Part shown: positions 35,145 through 45,947 of the stretch, in pieces
Layout: each line of letters opens with the position of its first letter
How positions within the stretch are numbered: the stretch's first letter is position 1
Source of the DNA: Bradyrhizobium sp. CSS354
GTDB taxonomy: Bacteria; Pseudomonadota; Alphaproteobacteria; Rhizobiales; Xanthobacteraceae
Direction: 5' to 3'
Assembly (NCBI RefSeq): GCF_029051725.1
Contig: NZ_JAACFU010000003.1
Coordinates: 434,001-498,000, forward strand
Length of the DNA stretch: 64,000 nucleotides
Notes under the pieces: generated by a model
Told to the model about the DNA's origin: nothing
The model's database searches: none
What the model saw: only the letters and a program-made list of their open reading frames with translations
Program-made: the position numbers and the translations under genes

Positions 35145-35744
35145 TTAGTCCTTGCGATACACCCAGACGCGGGCCGGCGGAAGGTTCATCCAGATCCGTT
35201 CGGAGGCCTCTGTGGACACGCCGGGCAGCGATTTCGGAATCGGCGGCACCACCGCATAGGTGAACTGGACGAAGGGCGCACCGGGCGCCAGGGCCGTGAA
35301 GGCGTCGCGGATGAGCCGCAGCCGCGTCAGCATCGGTTTTGTGACCAGCGGCAGGCCCGAGACGACCGCGGAGGCCGGCGCGCTCAGCACGTTCCACAGC
35401 GTATCGCGCAGGCGGTAGGCATCGCCCTGCACCACCTTGGCCTGCGGATAGCGGTCGCGCAGCAGGGCGCAGAAGCCTGGATTGTATTCGACGAGGACGA
35501 GACGCTTCTGGTCGACGCCGCGCTCGACCAGAGCCGAGGTGATGGCGCCGGTGCCGGGCCCGAGCTCGACCACCGGTGCGTCCGAATTGACGTCGACGTA
35601 ATGGGCCATGGTCCGGGCCAGCAGCTTGCCCGACGGCATCACCGCGCCCATGTGGAGGGGCTTTTCGATCCATGACCGGAGAAAACGCACCTCGTCATCG
35701 AGACGGGGCTTCTTCAACGCACGCGCGGACGATGGCAATGGCAT
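35145..35744 (-). CDS. pmtA: Probable phospholipid N-methyltransferase (PmtA, Sinorhizobium type)
   Basis: 199 residues, class I SAM-dependent methyltransferase. SAM-binding motif VVELGPGTGAITSAL is near residues 58-72. The flanking EVRFLRSWIEKPLHMGAVMP, VVSGLPLVTKPM, and ending NLPPARVWVYRKD closely follow my recollection of Sinorhizobium-type PmtA, which methylates phosphatidylethanolamine toward phosphatidylcholine. Bradyrhizobia carry several such enzymes of differing substrate preference, so it may be a Pmt paralogue. The closest alternative is an rRNA dimethyladenosine transferase-like protein, which is less likely given the short length. Confidence 0.7.
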   Translation of the reverse strand: MPLPSSARALKKPRLDDEVRFLRSWIEKPLHMGAVMPSGKLLARTMAHYVDVNSDAPVVELGPGTGAITSALVERGVDQKRLVLVEYNPGFCALLRDRYPQAKVVQGDAYRLRDTLWNVLSAPASAVVSGLPLVTKPMLTRLRLIRDAFTALAPGAPFVQFTYAVVPPIPKSLPGVSTEASERIWMNLPPARVWVYRKD

Positions 35745-35832
35745 GTCGGGACCGGCCGGGACCGCGTGACCGCGGCGTGTCAGAAAATGGTCATAAAGAC
35801 GTATAGGCCGAAGGCGGCACGGTCAAGACGCG

Positions 35833-36966
35833 TCAACTCGCGCGATTACCGAAGAAATCCTTGACCTTGGTGAAGAAACCCTCGGATTCCGGCTGGGTAT
35901 TGCCGGAGGAGAGCTTGTCGAACTCGGCCAGCAATTCCTGCTGCTTCTTGGTGAGGTTCTGCGGGGTCTCGACCACGACCTGAACGTACATGTCGCCCAT
36001 CTGGCGCGAGCGCAGCACCGGCATGCCTTTTGATGCGATGCGAAATCGGCGGCTGGACTGGGTCCCTGCGGGGACCTTCACCTTGGTCTTGCCCTTCTCG
36101 ATGGTCGGCACCTCGAATTCGCCGCCAAGCGCCGCCGTCACCATCGAGATCGGCACACGACAATGCAGATCGGCGCCGTCGCGCTGGAAGAACTGGTGCT
36201 GGGCCAGCGACAGGAAGATGTAGAGGTCGCCGGGCGGGCCGCCGCGGACCCCAGCCTCGCCCTCGCCAGCGAGCCTGATCCTGGTGCCGTCCTCGACGCC
36301 CGGGGGGATGTTCACCGACAGCGTCCGTTCGCGGGTGACGCGCCCCTGACCTGAGCAGGACGGGCAAGCGTCCTCGATCATTTGGCCGCGCCCCTGGCAG
36401 CCCGGGCATGTGCGCTCCAGCGTGAAGAAGCCCTGCGACTGCCTTACGCGTCCGGCGCCGCCGCAGGTCGAGCAGGTCTTCGGCTTGGTGCCGGCCTTGG
36501 CCCCGATGCCCGAACAGGCTTCGCACGTGACCGAGACCGGGATCTCGATCTGCGCGGTCTTGCCGCCAAAAGCTTCCTCGAGTGTGATTTCCATGTTGTA
36601 GCGCAGGTCGGCGCCGCGCTCGCGGCCGCCACGGCCGCCGCGCTGTCCAGCCATGCCGAACAAATCTTCGAAAATGTCGGAAAAGGAGGAGGCGAAGCCC
36701 GCGCCGAAACCAGCGCCGCCACCGCCGCCCTGCTCGAAGGCGGCATGGCCGTAACGGTCATAGGCCGCGCGCTTGTCCCTGTCTTTCAGGACCTCGTAGG
36801 CCTCGTTGATTTCCTTGAACTTGACTTCGCTAGTGTCGTCCCCGGGATTGCGGTCGGGGTGAAACTTCATCGCCAGCTTGCGGAACGACGATTTCAGGAC
36901 GGAATCGTCGGCATCGCGTTCGACTTCGAGGGTTTCGTAGTAGCAGCGCTTGGTGGACGTGGACAT
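35833..36966 (-). CDS. dnaJ: Co-chaperone DnaJ (Hsp40)
   Basis: 377 residues, complete type I DnaJ. The J domain (1-70) has [11 protein letters not shown] with the HPD tripeptide that stimulates DnaK ATPase; a Gly-rich region follows ([16 protein letters not shown]), then four zinc-finger repeats [24 protein letters not shown] and CPSCSGQG (about 145-215), and the C-terminal substrate-binding domain. The upstream ribosome site is weak. It lies 257 bases after dnaK; a GC hairpin between them may reduce read-through. Confidence 0.97.
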   Translation of the reverse strand: MSTSTKRCYYETLEVERDADDSVLKSSFRKLAMKFHPDRNPGDDTSEVKFKEINEAYEVLKDRDKRAAYDRYGHAAFEQGGGGGAGFGAGFASSFSDIFEDLFGMAGQRGGRGGRERGADLRYNMEITLEEAFGGKTAQIEIPVSVTCEACSGIGAKAGTKPKTCSTCGGAGRVRQSQGFFTLERTCPGCQGRGQMIEDACPSCSGQGRVTRERTLSVNIPPGVEDGTRIRLAGEGEAGVRGGPPGDLYIFLSLAQHQFFQRDGADLHCRVPISMVTAALGGEFEVPTIEKGKTKVKVPAGTQSSRRFRIASKGMPVLRSRQMGDMYVQVVVETPQNLTKKQQELLAEFDKLSSGNTQPESEGFFTKVKDFFGNRAS

Positions 36967-37149
36967 GATGAGCTCGGTCTATCCGATCGCGATTCAAGTC
37001 GGAGCGAAGCAACGTCGCCATGCAGCGATATAAGCACCCTTCCGCCTCGCGGCAGAGGATTGCACGGCAGTGTTCAGAATAACGGCTGGGAATTGATCGA
37101 TCGTAACGGGGCCGACTTTAGAGCCTTGGCCCGTCGAGCCCGACACGAT

Positions 37150-37174
37150 GGCCTCCCCCGCGAGGGAGGAGGCC
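37150..37174 (-). terminator. GC hairpin between dnaK and dnaJ
   Basis: GGCCTCC and GGAGGCC arms with an inner CCC/GGG pair. There is no T-run after it, so it is more likely an attenuator or mRNA-stability element than a full terminator. Confidence 0.45.
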
Positions 37175-37223
37175 GTTGGCGCGTGTGGGGTCCAAGCCGT
37201 CCGCATCATCACCCTCGCAGGGT

Positions 37224-39125
<1,902 letters not shown>

Positions 39126-39520
39126 GGTCCTATATCCTTGTTTTTGCGGCAGGCTGGCTGGGCCCAGAAGGCACCCGAACCGAAACCCCCTAAGATCAAA
39201 CATTCGCGATATTGCGATGGTTGGGGGTCATATAGGAGGGGGGGAGGTGCCCGCAAGGACCGAACGCAAGTTTCGGCCGTGAAAACATTGGGTTTTGGAA
39301 GAACATATCCGGGCTGCACCGCCCTTGCAGGTGAGGAATTATTAACAGGTGCCGCGATCGACCGGCATCCGCTACCGCATTCCGCCCCGCCCTGTTGCGG
39401 CAAGTCCAAACCCGCTAAAAGGCGGGCAGCCGGTTGGGCTCGTCATCGGGCTGCCTCGCGCGACAAAGCGGCCGGCCGGCCACCATCGAACGGCCTCAAT
39501 GTGAACCAATCAGAGTGCCC
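39126..39520. other. 395-base divergent intergenic region
   Basis: Holds the putative heat-shock promoter of dnaK (39230-39257). The rest, toward the gene at 39521, shows no further gene, repeat or clear promoter; frames here are Arg-rich shadows. Confidence 0.6.
39230..39257 (-). promoter_or_regulatory. Putative RpoH (sigma-32) promoter of dnaK
   Basis: Reading toward dnaK: CTTG (39257-39254), an 18-base spacer, then CTATAT (39235-39230). This agrees with the alphaproteobacterial sigma-32 pattern of CTTG and a CYTATNT-like -10. The position, about 105 bases before the ATG, is reasonable. Confidence 0.65.
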
Positions 39521-40462
39521 ATGAAGCTGATCCGTCCCCTCGCCGCGCTCGCCCTCCTCGTCGCCTCTGCGCTTCCGGCTCTGGCTGCCGACGCCGTTTT
39601 CCCGCCTGGCCTGCGCCTCGGCATGGTGCCATTGGTCGGTCTTAACACGGCCAAGACCTTTCCCGGCTTCGAGAGCGAGGACGGCAGCGTCAAGGTGCTG
39701 ATCACAGAGCTGCCGCCGGCGGCTTATGGCGAGGTCGTGAGCGCCTTCAACTCCAATCCGGCCGGAGCCAACGGCGTCAAGCAGGACAAGATCGAGACGC
39801 CCGCGGGTCTTGCCTATTTCACCACCGAGAGCGGCAAGGCCGGCGAGACGCCGGTGCGGCGCTATTCGATGATCGTGCCGGGCGCCGGCTTCTCCGGCTA
39901 TGTCGCGGTGCAGATTCCGGAGAATGCGATCAAGATCTACACCGACGAGGCGGTGCGGCAGATGTTCGCGAGCGTCGTCACCCGCAAGCAGGTCTCGGCC
40001 GAAGAGCAGATCGCGCTGATGCCGTTCAAGATCACCGATCTCGCCGACTTCAAGGACATTCGCACGCTGGCGCCGGGCTCGAGCATCATCCTGGCCGACG
40101 GCGACGAGAGTACCGGCTATGAATCGAAGCCCTTCATCATCCTCGGTGTGATTGGCGCCACCCCGCAAGCCGCCGACGACCGCGCCCGCTTTGCCCAGGA
40201 GGCGGCGCTCCAGATTCCCGGCGTGCGGGAGTCGCGGGTCACCATGTCCGAGCCGATCCGCATCAGCGGCCAGCAGGGTTTCGAGACCCGGATCGACGGC
40301 GTCAGCGGCAAGGACAAGACGCCGGTGACCGTGGTGCAGTGGATCCGCTTCAGCAGCGGCGGCGCCTCGCTGCGCATCATCGCCAGCGCCCCGCGCGAGC
40401 AGTGGCCGGCCGCCTTCACCCGCTTCCGCGCGGTCCGCGACGGCATCCAGCCGAAGGGCTGA
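39521..40462 (+). CDS. Secreted protein of unknown function
   Basis: 313 residues with a signal peptide (LIRPLAALALLVASALPALA, cleavage near residue 22). The mature protein begins ADAVFPPGLRLGMVPLVG and has alternating strands such as SVKVLITELPPAAYGEVV, YSMIVPGAGFSGYVAVQIP and VVQWIRFSSGGASLRIIA. It resembles conserved Bradyrhizobium hypothetical proteins with a DUF1795/PsbP-like look in the fold pattern (repeated strands ending with a short helix), but I cannot assign it. Periplasmic. The ATG at 39521 is chosen because the signal peptide starts there. Confidence 0.7.
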   Translation: MKLIRPLAALALLVASALPALAADAVFPPGLRLGMVPLVGLNTAKTFPGFESEDGSVKVLITELPPAAYGEVVSAFNSNPAGANGVKQDKIETPAGLAYFTTESGKAGETPVRRYSMIVPGAGFSGYVAVQIPENAIKIYTDEAVRQMFASVVTRKQVSAEEQIALMPFKITDLADFKDIRTLAPGSSIILADGDESTGYESKPFIILGVIGATPQAADDRARFAQEAALQIPGVRESRVTMSEPIRISGQQGFETRIDGVSGKDKTPVTVVQWIRFSSGGASLRIIASAPREQWPAAFTRFRAVRDGIQPKG

Positions 40463-40475
40463 CCCGACACTAACC

Positions 40476-40519
40476 GTCGTCCCGGCCTAGTGCGCAATTG
40501 CGCACGGGGCCGGGACGAC
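40476..40519. repeat. Short class C palindrome
   Basis: GTCGTCCCGGCC at the left, GGCCGGGACGAC at the right, and a perfect TGCGCAATTGCGCA core. An abbreviated class C element after the 39521-40462 gene. Confidence 0.8.
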
Positions 40520-40578
40520 GACGATATCCGGTCAGCAGCCCAACGACTCACCAAAGCCGGCTGCATTTTCGGGCTTCT

Positions 40579-40592
40579 GTTCGTATACGAAC
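40579..40592. promoter_or_regulatory. 14-bp perfect palindrome upstream of the nicotinamidase gene
   Basis: GTTCGTATACGAAC, 46 bases ahead of the nicotinamidase ATG. It does not belong to any repeat family seen here and has the size of a dimeric repressor operator. Confidence 0.45.
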
Positions 40593-40637
40593 GGAACTAG
40601 GCTCCCCTTCCGTTGAGTTCATCCTGGAGGGAGGCGA

Positions 40638-41363
40638 ATGATGCTGGATCGGCGACAAATCTTGGCGGCGCTCGGGACGAGCGCTCTCGTGGCCCTCGCG
40701 CCAACCGCAATTCTGGCAGCTGCATCGATCAAGCCGGACGATGCATCCGCGCTGCTCGTGATCGACGTACAGAACTGCTTCCTTCCCGGCGGCAGCCTTG
40801 CCGTGAAGGAAGGCGAGCAGGTGGTGCCCGTCATCAACAAGATCTCGAAAGCATTTTCGAACGTGGTGATGACGCAGGACTGGCACACACAGGGCCATAT
40901 TTCCTTTGCGTCAGTCCACGCCGGCAAGAAGCCGTTCGAGACCGTCGATCTTCCCTACGGCAAGCAGGTGCTGTGGCCAGACCATTGCGTGCAGGGCACC
41001 GACGGCGCCGCGCTGTCGAAGGACCTTGCGATCCCGCACGCCGAGCTCATCATCCGCAAGGGTTTTCACAAGGACGTCGACAGCTATTCGGCCTTCCTCG
41101 AAGCCGACGGCAAGACCTCGACGGGCCTTGCCGGCTATCTGAAGGCGCGCAAGATCAAGCGCGTCTTCGTTGCGGGGCTCGCGACGGATTTCTGCGTCGC
41201 CTGGACCGCGCTCGACGCGCGCAAGGCGGGCTTCGAGGTCTATGTGGTGGAAGACGCCTGCCGCGGCATCGACAATCAGGGCTCGCTCGCAAAAGCCTGG
41301 GCCGATATGGCCAAGGCCGGCGTGAAGCGCATTCAGTCCGCGGATATCGCGGCGAGCGCGTAA
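40638..41363 (+). CDS. pncA: Nicotinamidase/pyrazinamidase with Tat-like signal
   Basis: 241 residues. The first 29 (MLDRRQILAALGTSALVAL...) look like a twin-arginine signal; PncA is usually cytoplasmic. The enzyme part has the catalytic triad: Asp in LLVIDVQNCFLPGG, Lys in IIRKGFHKDVDSYSAF and Cys in GLATDFCVAWTALDA. DWHTQGHISFA provides the metal-binding Asp and His residues. It converts nicotinamide to nicotinate for NAD recycling; if exported it would act on periplasmic nicotinamide. GGAGGGAGG precedes ATG 40638. A 14-bp palindrome lies upstream. Confidence 0.85.
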   Translation: MMLDRRQILAALGTSALVALAPTAILAAASIKPDDASALLVIDVQNCFLPGGSLAVKEGEQVVPVINKISKAFSNVVMTQDWHTQGHISFASVHAGKKPFETVDLPYGKQVLWPDHCVQGTDGAALSKDLAIPHAELIIRKGFHKDVDSYSAFLEADGKTSTGLAGYLKARKIKRVFVAGLATDFCVAWTALDARKAGFEVYVVEDACRGIDNQGSLAKAWADMAKAGVKRIQSADIAASA

Positions 41364-41387
41364 CAGGCGCGACCGAACTGCCAGACC

Positions 41388-41435
41388 CTCATCCTGAGGA
41401 GCGCGCCCTTCGCGCGCGCCTCCTCACCATGAGGA
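41388..41435. repeat. Palindromic repeat, class H
   Basis: CTCATCCTGAGGAGCGCGCC and its partial inverse GCGCCTCCTCACCATGAGGA around a CGCGCG core. It lies between converging pncA and grpE; a half copy is at 7275-7300. Confidence 0.75.
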
Positions 41436-41439
41436 TCGA

Positions 41440-42054
41440 TCAGTTGGCAGCGCCGTTCGGCTCGTTGCTGTTGGCGGGCGCAGCCTTGGCGCCGCCCTTG
41501 GCGACACCGACCAAGGCGGGACGCAGCACGCGCTCGCCGATGGTGTAGCCGGCCTGCATGACCTGCACGACGGTGCCTGCGGGCACCGACGCATCGGGCA
41601 CCTCGAACATCGCCTGCTGGAAGTTCGGGTCGAACTTCTGGCCCAAGGGGTCGAATTTCTTCACGCCGTGTTTTTCCAGCGCGCTGAGCAGCGAGCGCTC
41701 GGTCAGCTCGACACCTTCGATCAGCGAGGCCAGGCCCGCATCGGCCGCCGCACGGGCTTCGGCCGGAACGGCATCGAGCGCGCGCTGGAGGTTGTCGGCG
41801 ATGTCGAGCACGTCGCGGGCAAAGCCGGTGACCCCGTAGAGCTTGGAGTCAGCGACCTCCTTGGCGGTGCGCTTGCGCAAATTCTCCATCTCGGCCAGCG
41901 TCCGCAGCATGCGGTCGCGCGCCTCGGCGGCTTCCTTCTGCAGGAGCTCGACCGAGCCGGGCTCGGGATCGTCGGGCATGATGTAGGGTTTTGACACCAC
42001 GGGCTCGCCGGCCGCAGCACTCGTGTCTTCGGGTTGCCGGTCTCGATCGGTCAT
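41440..42054 (-). CDS. grpE: Nucleotide exchange factor GrpE
   Basis: 204 residues. A disordered acidic N-terminus, a long coiled coil (about 33-90, [20 protein letters not shown] and [13 protein letters not shown]), and a beta domain with [14 protein letters not shown] (approximate; reads [15 protein letters not shown]) and [28 protein letters not shown], the GrpE signature region. It releases ADP from DnaK. The AGAGAG site precedes the ATG. hrcA lies 96 bases upstream on the same strand. Confidence 0.95.
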   Translation of the reverse strand: MTDRDRQPEDTSAAAGEPVVSKPYIMPDDPEPGSVELLQKEAAEARDRMLRTLAEMENLRKRTAKEVADSKLYGVTGFARDVLDIADNLQRALDAVPAEARAAADAGLASLIEGVELTERSLLSALEKHGVKKFDPLGQKFDPNFQQAMFEVPDASVPAGTVVQVMQAGYTIGERVLRPALVGVAKGGAKAAPANSNEPNGAAN

Positions 42055-42150
42055 CGGCTCTCTTTTCGCATTCGTCTCAGGGGGTTTCTGGCCCGGATAT
42101 CGTGCTTCGGGCGCCGAAAATCAAGCGCCCGTGATCGGGAGAGACGCCGG

Positions 42151-43239
42151 TCAGCCCCCCAGGAGCCGGCTGACGATGCGGGCAGCGTAGTCCACGGTCG
42201 GGATCACACGGGCATAATTCAGCCGCGTCGGCCCGATCACGCCCAAAACGCCGACGATATGGCCGGCGGCATCCCGATAGGGCGAGATGATGGTGGACGA
42301 GCCCGACAGCGAGAACAGCTTGTTCTCACTACCGATGAAGATCCGCACGCCTTCCGCGGTCTCGGCCCGGCCGAGCAGGTCGATCACGCCGCGCTTGGTC
42401 TCGAGATCGTCGAACAGCAGGCGAACGCGCTCGAGATCCTCCAGCGCATGCAAATCCTCGAGGAGATTGGCGTGGCCGCGGACGATCAGCTGGCGGTCCT
42501 CGTTTTCGCCGCCCGACCAGCTGGCGATGCCGGCCGAGATCACCTTGTGCGTCAGCTGATCGAGCTCGGTCCGCGCCTCTCCGAGCGCGGTCTCGAGCTC
42601 CAGCCGGGCCTCGGCCAGGGTCCGGCCACGGATACGTGCATTGAGGAAGTTGCCGGCTTCAGTCAGCGCCGAGGATGGAACCCCCGGCGGGAGCGTCAGC
42701 ACGCGGTTTTCGACCTGCCCGTCCTCGCCGACCAGGATCACCAATGCCTTTTCCGGTTCCAAGCGGACGAATTCGATATGTTTCAGCCGCGCATTGGATT
42801 TCGGCGTCAGCACGACGGCGGCTGCGCGGGTCAGGCCGGAGAGCCGCGTCAATGCCTCCTCGAGCGCAGCCTCGACCGATTGCGCGTGGCCGACGGAGGT
42901 CAACTGGCTCTGGATCGCCTGCCGTTCACTATCATTGAGGTCGCCGACCTGCATCAGGGCATCGACGAAGAAGCGCAGGCCGAGTTCCGTCGGCAACCGG
43001 CCGGCGGAGGTGTGCGGGGCGTAGATCAGGCCGAGCTGTTCCAGGTCGGCCATGACGTTACGAACCGAGGCGGGCGACAGCGGCATGGCGATCAGGCGCG
43101 AAATATTGCGCGAGCCCACCGGCTCTCCGGTCGCGAGATAGCTTTCGACGATTTGACGAAAGATGTCGCGGGAACGCTCGTTGAGCTGGGCGAGGCCCGC
43201 GCGCGGCGCGATCAGATGGATCGGATCGTGATGGGCCAC
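42151..43239 (-). CDS. hrcA: Heat-inducible transcription repressor HrcA
   Basis: 362 residues. An N-terminal winged helix (about 10-95; [20 protein letters not shown] and [16 protein letters not shown]), a GAF-like regulatory domain and a C-terminal part with [18 protein letters not shown], the family signature. HrcA represses groESL through CIRCE operators; no CIRCE element is seen in this window, so its targets lie elsewhere. GTG start at 43239 with GAGGAG nine bases upstream. grpE follows and is probably in the same operon. Confidence 0.95.
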   Translation of the reverse strand: MAHHDPIHLIAPRAGLAQLNERSRDIFRQIVESYLATGEPVGSRNISRLIAMPLSPASVRNVMADLEQLGLIYAPHTSAGRLPTELGLRFFVDALMQVGDLNDSERQAIQSQLTSVGHAQSVEAALEEALTRLSGLTRAAAVVLTPKSNARLKHIEFVRLEPEKALVILVGEDGQVENRVLTLPPGVPSSALTEAGNFLNARIRGRTLAEARLELETALGEARTELDQLTHKVISAGIASWSGGENEDRQLIVRGHANLLEDLHALEDLERVRLLFDDLETKRGVIDLLGRAETAEGVRIFIGSENKLFSLSGSSTIISPYRDAAGHIVGVLGVIGPTRLNYARVIPTVDYAARIVSRLLGG

Positions 43240-43420
43240 AGACGGTAACTCCTCTCAGATACAGGTAATTTGTCTATCCCTGGGGCTTCTGACAAGCGTG
43301 GCGTTCGCGGATTGAAAATCGGGGGTGGACAAGGCCTCGATCTTCCCCCTTGCCGCCCACCCTCACCCCACCTACAAGCACCGCCAACAGCCCCTTTCCG
43401 AGAGTTTTGGAGGATTTCCC

Positions 43421-44134
43421 ATGCGGCCAAGCCGCCGTGCGCCCGACGAATTGCGCCCCGTGACGCTGGAGCGCGGCGTGGTCAAATATGCGGAAGGCTC
43501 GTGCCTGGTGAAGTTCGGCGACACCCACGTGCTGGTCACCGCCACGCTGGAAGACCGCCTGCCGCCATGGCTGAAGGGCCAGGGCCGCGGCTGGGTCACC
43601 GCCGAATACGGCATGCTGCCGCGCGCGACCTCGGAACGCACCCGCCGCGAGGCCTCCGCCGGAAAGCAGAGCGGCCGCACCGTCGAAATTCAGCGCCTGA
43701 TCGGCCGCTCGCTTCGCACCATCATCAATCTCGAAGCGCTCGGTGAGCGCCAGATCACGGTCGATTGCGACGTGCTGCAGGCCGACGGCGGCACCCGCAC
43801 CGCCTCGATCACCGGTGCCTGGGTCGCCCTCGCCGATTGCATCACCTGGATGAAGGCGCGCAACATGGTCAAGGCCAATGTGTTGCGCGACAACGTCGCC
43901 GCGATCTCCTGCGGCATCTACAAGGGCACGCCCGTGCTCGACCTCGACTATGCCGAGGACTCCGAAGCCGACACCGACGCCAATTTCGTCATGACGGGCG
44001 ATGGCCGCATCATCGAAGTCCAGGGCACCGCGGAACGCGAGCCGTTCACGGAGGCCGAGTTCCTGGCGCTGATGGCGCTGGCGCGCAAGGGCGTCGCGCG
44101 TCTCGTGGACTTGCAGAAACTGGCGGTAGCGTAG
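43421..44134 (+). CDS. rph: Ribonuclease PH
   Basis: 237 residues. A phosphate-dependent 3'-5' exoribonuclease that trims tRNA 3' ends. [19 protein letters not shown], the phosphate-binding Arg regions ([16 protein letters not shown]), [17 protein letters not shown] and the C-terminal [13 protein letters not shown] are family landmarks. AGGA about eight bases upstream supports ATG 43421; the longer frame to 43325 overlaps the hrcA promoter region. First gene of rph-rdgB-hemW; divergent from hrcA. Confidence 0.97.
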   Translation: MRPSRRAPDELRPVTLERGVVKYAEGSCLVKFGDTHVLVTATLEDRLPPWLKGQGRGWVTAEYGMLPRATSERTRREASAGKQSGRTVEIQRLIGRSLRTIINLEALGERQITVDCDVLQADGGTRTASITGAWVALADCITWMKARNMVKANVLRDNVAAISCGIYKGTPVLDLDYAEDSEADTDANFVMTGDGRIIEVQGTAEREPFTEAEFLALMALARKGVARLVDLQKLAVA

Positions 44135-44145
44135 TCAATAGGCCG

Positions 44146-44781
44146 ATGCATCGCCGAATCACCGGAAAGCTCGTCATCGCGACCCATAATCCCGGCAAGC
44201 TCGCCGAGATGAAGGAGCTGCTCGCGCCTTACGGCATCGACGCGGTCTCGGCCGGCGAGCTAGGTCTTCCCGAGCCGGAAGAAACCGGAAACGATTTCCG
44301 CAGCAATGCCGCGATCAAGGCGATCGCGGCAGCGCAGGCGACGAAGCTGCCGTCTTTCGCCGATGATTCCGGCATCGTGGTCGACGCGCTCGACGGCGCG
44401 CCCGGCATCTACTCGGCGCGCTGGGCCGGTCCAAACAAGGATTTTGCCGCGGCGATGGCGCGGATCGAGCGTCTGTTGCAGGAGCGCGGCGCGACCACGC
44501 CCGCCAAGCGCAAGGCGCATTTCGTTTCCGCGCTCTGCGTTGCATGGCCCGACGATCATCTCGAAGAGGTCGAGGCGCGCGTCGACGGCACGCTGGTGTG
44601 GCCGCCGCGCGGCACCGCCGGCTTCGGCTACGACCCGATGTTTTTGCCCGACGGCCATAGCCGCACCTTCGGCGAGATGGAGAGCATCGAGAAGCACGGC
44701 CTGCCGCCGCTCGGTCTCGGCCTGTCGCACCGTGCCCGCGCCTTCGTGAAACTGGCGGAGATCTGCCTTGAGCCGCGCTAA
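44146..44781 (+). CDS. rdgB: Non-canonical purine NTP pyrophosphatase (RdgB/HAM1)
   Basis: 211 residues. It hydrolyses dITP, XTP and similar damaged purine nucleotides, protecting DNA and [18 protein letters not shown] at the N-terminus binds triphosphate, [22 protein letters not shown] (in part) supplies metal-binding Asp, and [13 protein letters not shown] the base-recognition loop; SHRARAF ends the signature. It starts 11 bases after rph and its end overlaps hemW by 14 bases. Confidence 0.96.
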   Translation: MHRRITGKLVIATHNPGKLAEMKELLAPYGIDAVSAGELGLPEPEETGNDFRSNAAIKAIAAAQATKLPSFADDSGIVVDALDGAPGIYSARWAGPNKDFAAAMARIERLLQERGATTPAKRKAHFVSALCVAWPDDHLEEVEARVDGTLVWPPRGTAGFGYDPMFLPDGHSRTFGEMESIEKHGLPPLGLGLSHRARAFVKLAEICLEPR

Positions 44782-45922
44782 GGAAGCCTTCGGCGTCTAC
44801 GTGCACTGGCCGTTCTGCCTGTCGAAGTGCCCCTATTGCGACTTCAACAGCCACGTTCGCCACGCCGCGATCGACGAGGCGCGTTTTGCGTCAGCATTCG
44901 CACGTGAGATCGAAACGACCGCGCAACGTTCGCCCGGCCGCGAAGTCACCTCGATCTTTCTCGGCGGCGGCACGCCCTCGCTCATGCAGCCTGCAACCGT
45001 CGGCGCTGTGCTCGACGCCATCGGCAAGCACTGGACCGTGGCGAAAGACGTCGAAGTCACGCTGGAGGCAAACCCGACCAGCGTCGAGGCTACGCGCTTC
45101 GCCGGCTATCGCGCCGCCGGCGTCAATCGCGTCTCGCTCGGCGTGCAGGCGCTCGACGATGCCTCGCTGAAGGCGCTCGGCCGCATGCACAGCGCACGCG
45201 AGGCCCTCGACGCGGTTGCCATCGCGCGCCGCTCGTTCGATCGTTATTCGTTCGACCTGATCTACGCCCGTCCCGACCAGACGCCGGCGATGTGGGCCGA
45301 TGAATTGCGTCTCGCGATCGACGAGGCGGCCGAGCATCTGTCGCTCTATCAATTGACGATCGAAGAAGGCACGCCGTTCTTCGGCCTGCATCAAGCCGGC
45401 AAGCTGAAGACGCCGGATGAAGCGGTCGCACGCGCGCTCTACGACGTCACGCAGGAGACCTGCGACAAGCTCGGCCTGCCCGCGTACGAGATTTCAAATC
45501 ACGCGCGGCGCGGCGCCGAGTGCCGGCACAATCTGGTCTACTGGCGCGGCGAGGAATATGCTGGCATCGGCCCCGGCGCCCATGGCCGGCTCGATATCGA
45601 TGGTATCAGGCACGCAACCGCCACCGAGAAGCGTCCCGAAGCCTGGCTGATGCGGGTCGAGACCAACGGCCATGGCAACGTCACCGACGACCTCCTCAAC
45701 AGCGAAGAGCGCGCCGACGAATTTTTGCTGATGGGACTTCGCCTCGCCGAGGGCATCGACCCCGAGCGCTACCGCGCACTGTCAGGCCGCTCGCTCGATC
45801 CCAAGCGCATCACGCTGCTGCGCGAAGAAGGCGCGATCACGGTGGATGCAACGGGTCGGCTGCGCGTGACCAGCAGCGGTTTTCCGGTGCTGGACGCAGT
45901 GGTCGCGGATCTCGCGGCGTAA
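44768..45922 (+). CDS. hemW: Radical SAM heme chaperone HemW, TTG start
   Basis: 384 residues. The 4Fe-4S/SAM motif is [10 protein letters not shown] near residues 18-27, preceded by [14 protein letters not shown] binds SAM, and the HemN-type C-terminal domain follows ([12 protein letters not shown]). It resembles coproporphyrinogen dehydrogenase but has the CxxxCxxC form with downstream HemW features, a heme-binding chaperone. The start is TTG at 44768, inside the end of rdgB, implying translational coupling; no upstream ATG keeps the YVHWPF region near the N-terminus. Confidence 0.92.
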   Translation: MSRAKEAFGVYVHWPFCLSKCPYCDFNSHVRHAAIDEARFASAFAREIETTAQRSPGREVTSIFLGGGTPSLMQPATVGAVLDAIGKHWTVAKDVEVTLEANPTSVEATRFAGYRAAGVNRVSLGVQALDDASLKALGRMHSAREALDAVAIARRSFDRYSFDLIYARPDQTPAMWADELRLAIDEAAEHLSLYQLTIEEGTPFFGLHQAGKLKTPDEAVARALYDVTQETCDKLGLPAYEISNHARRGAECRHNLVYWRGEEYAGIGPGAHGRLDIDGIRHATATEKRPEAWLMRVETNGHGNVTDDLLNSEERADEFLLMGLRLAEGIDPERYRALSGRSLDPKRITLLREEGAITVDATGRLRVTSSGFPVLDAVVADLAA

Positions 45923-45947
45923 GGTCTCTCCGTCGTCCAGGACACAG

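Noticed and set aside
40593..40614. GGAAC...CGTT pair resembling an EcfG (general stress) promoter before pncA
   Set aside because: Spacer is 13 bases, but EcfG promoters need about 16-18.
43240..43420. CIRCE operator expected near hrcA
   Set aside because: No TTAGCACTC-N9-GAGTGCTAA-like sequence in the hrcA-rph gap or before dnaK and grpE.
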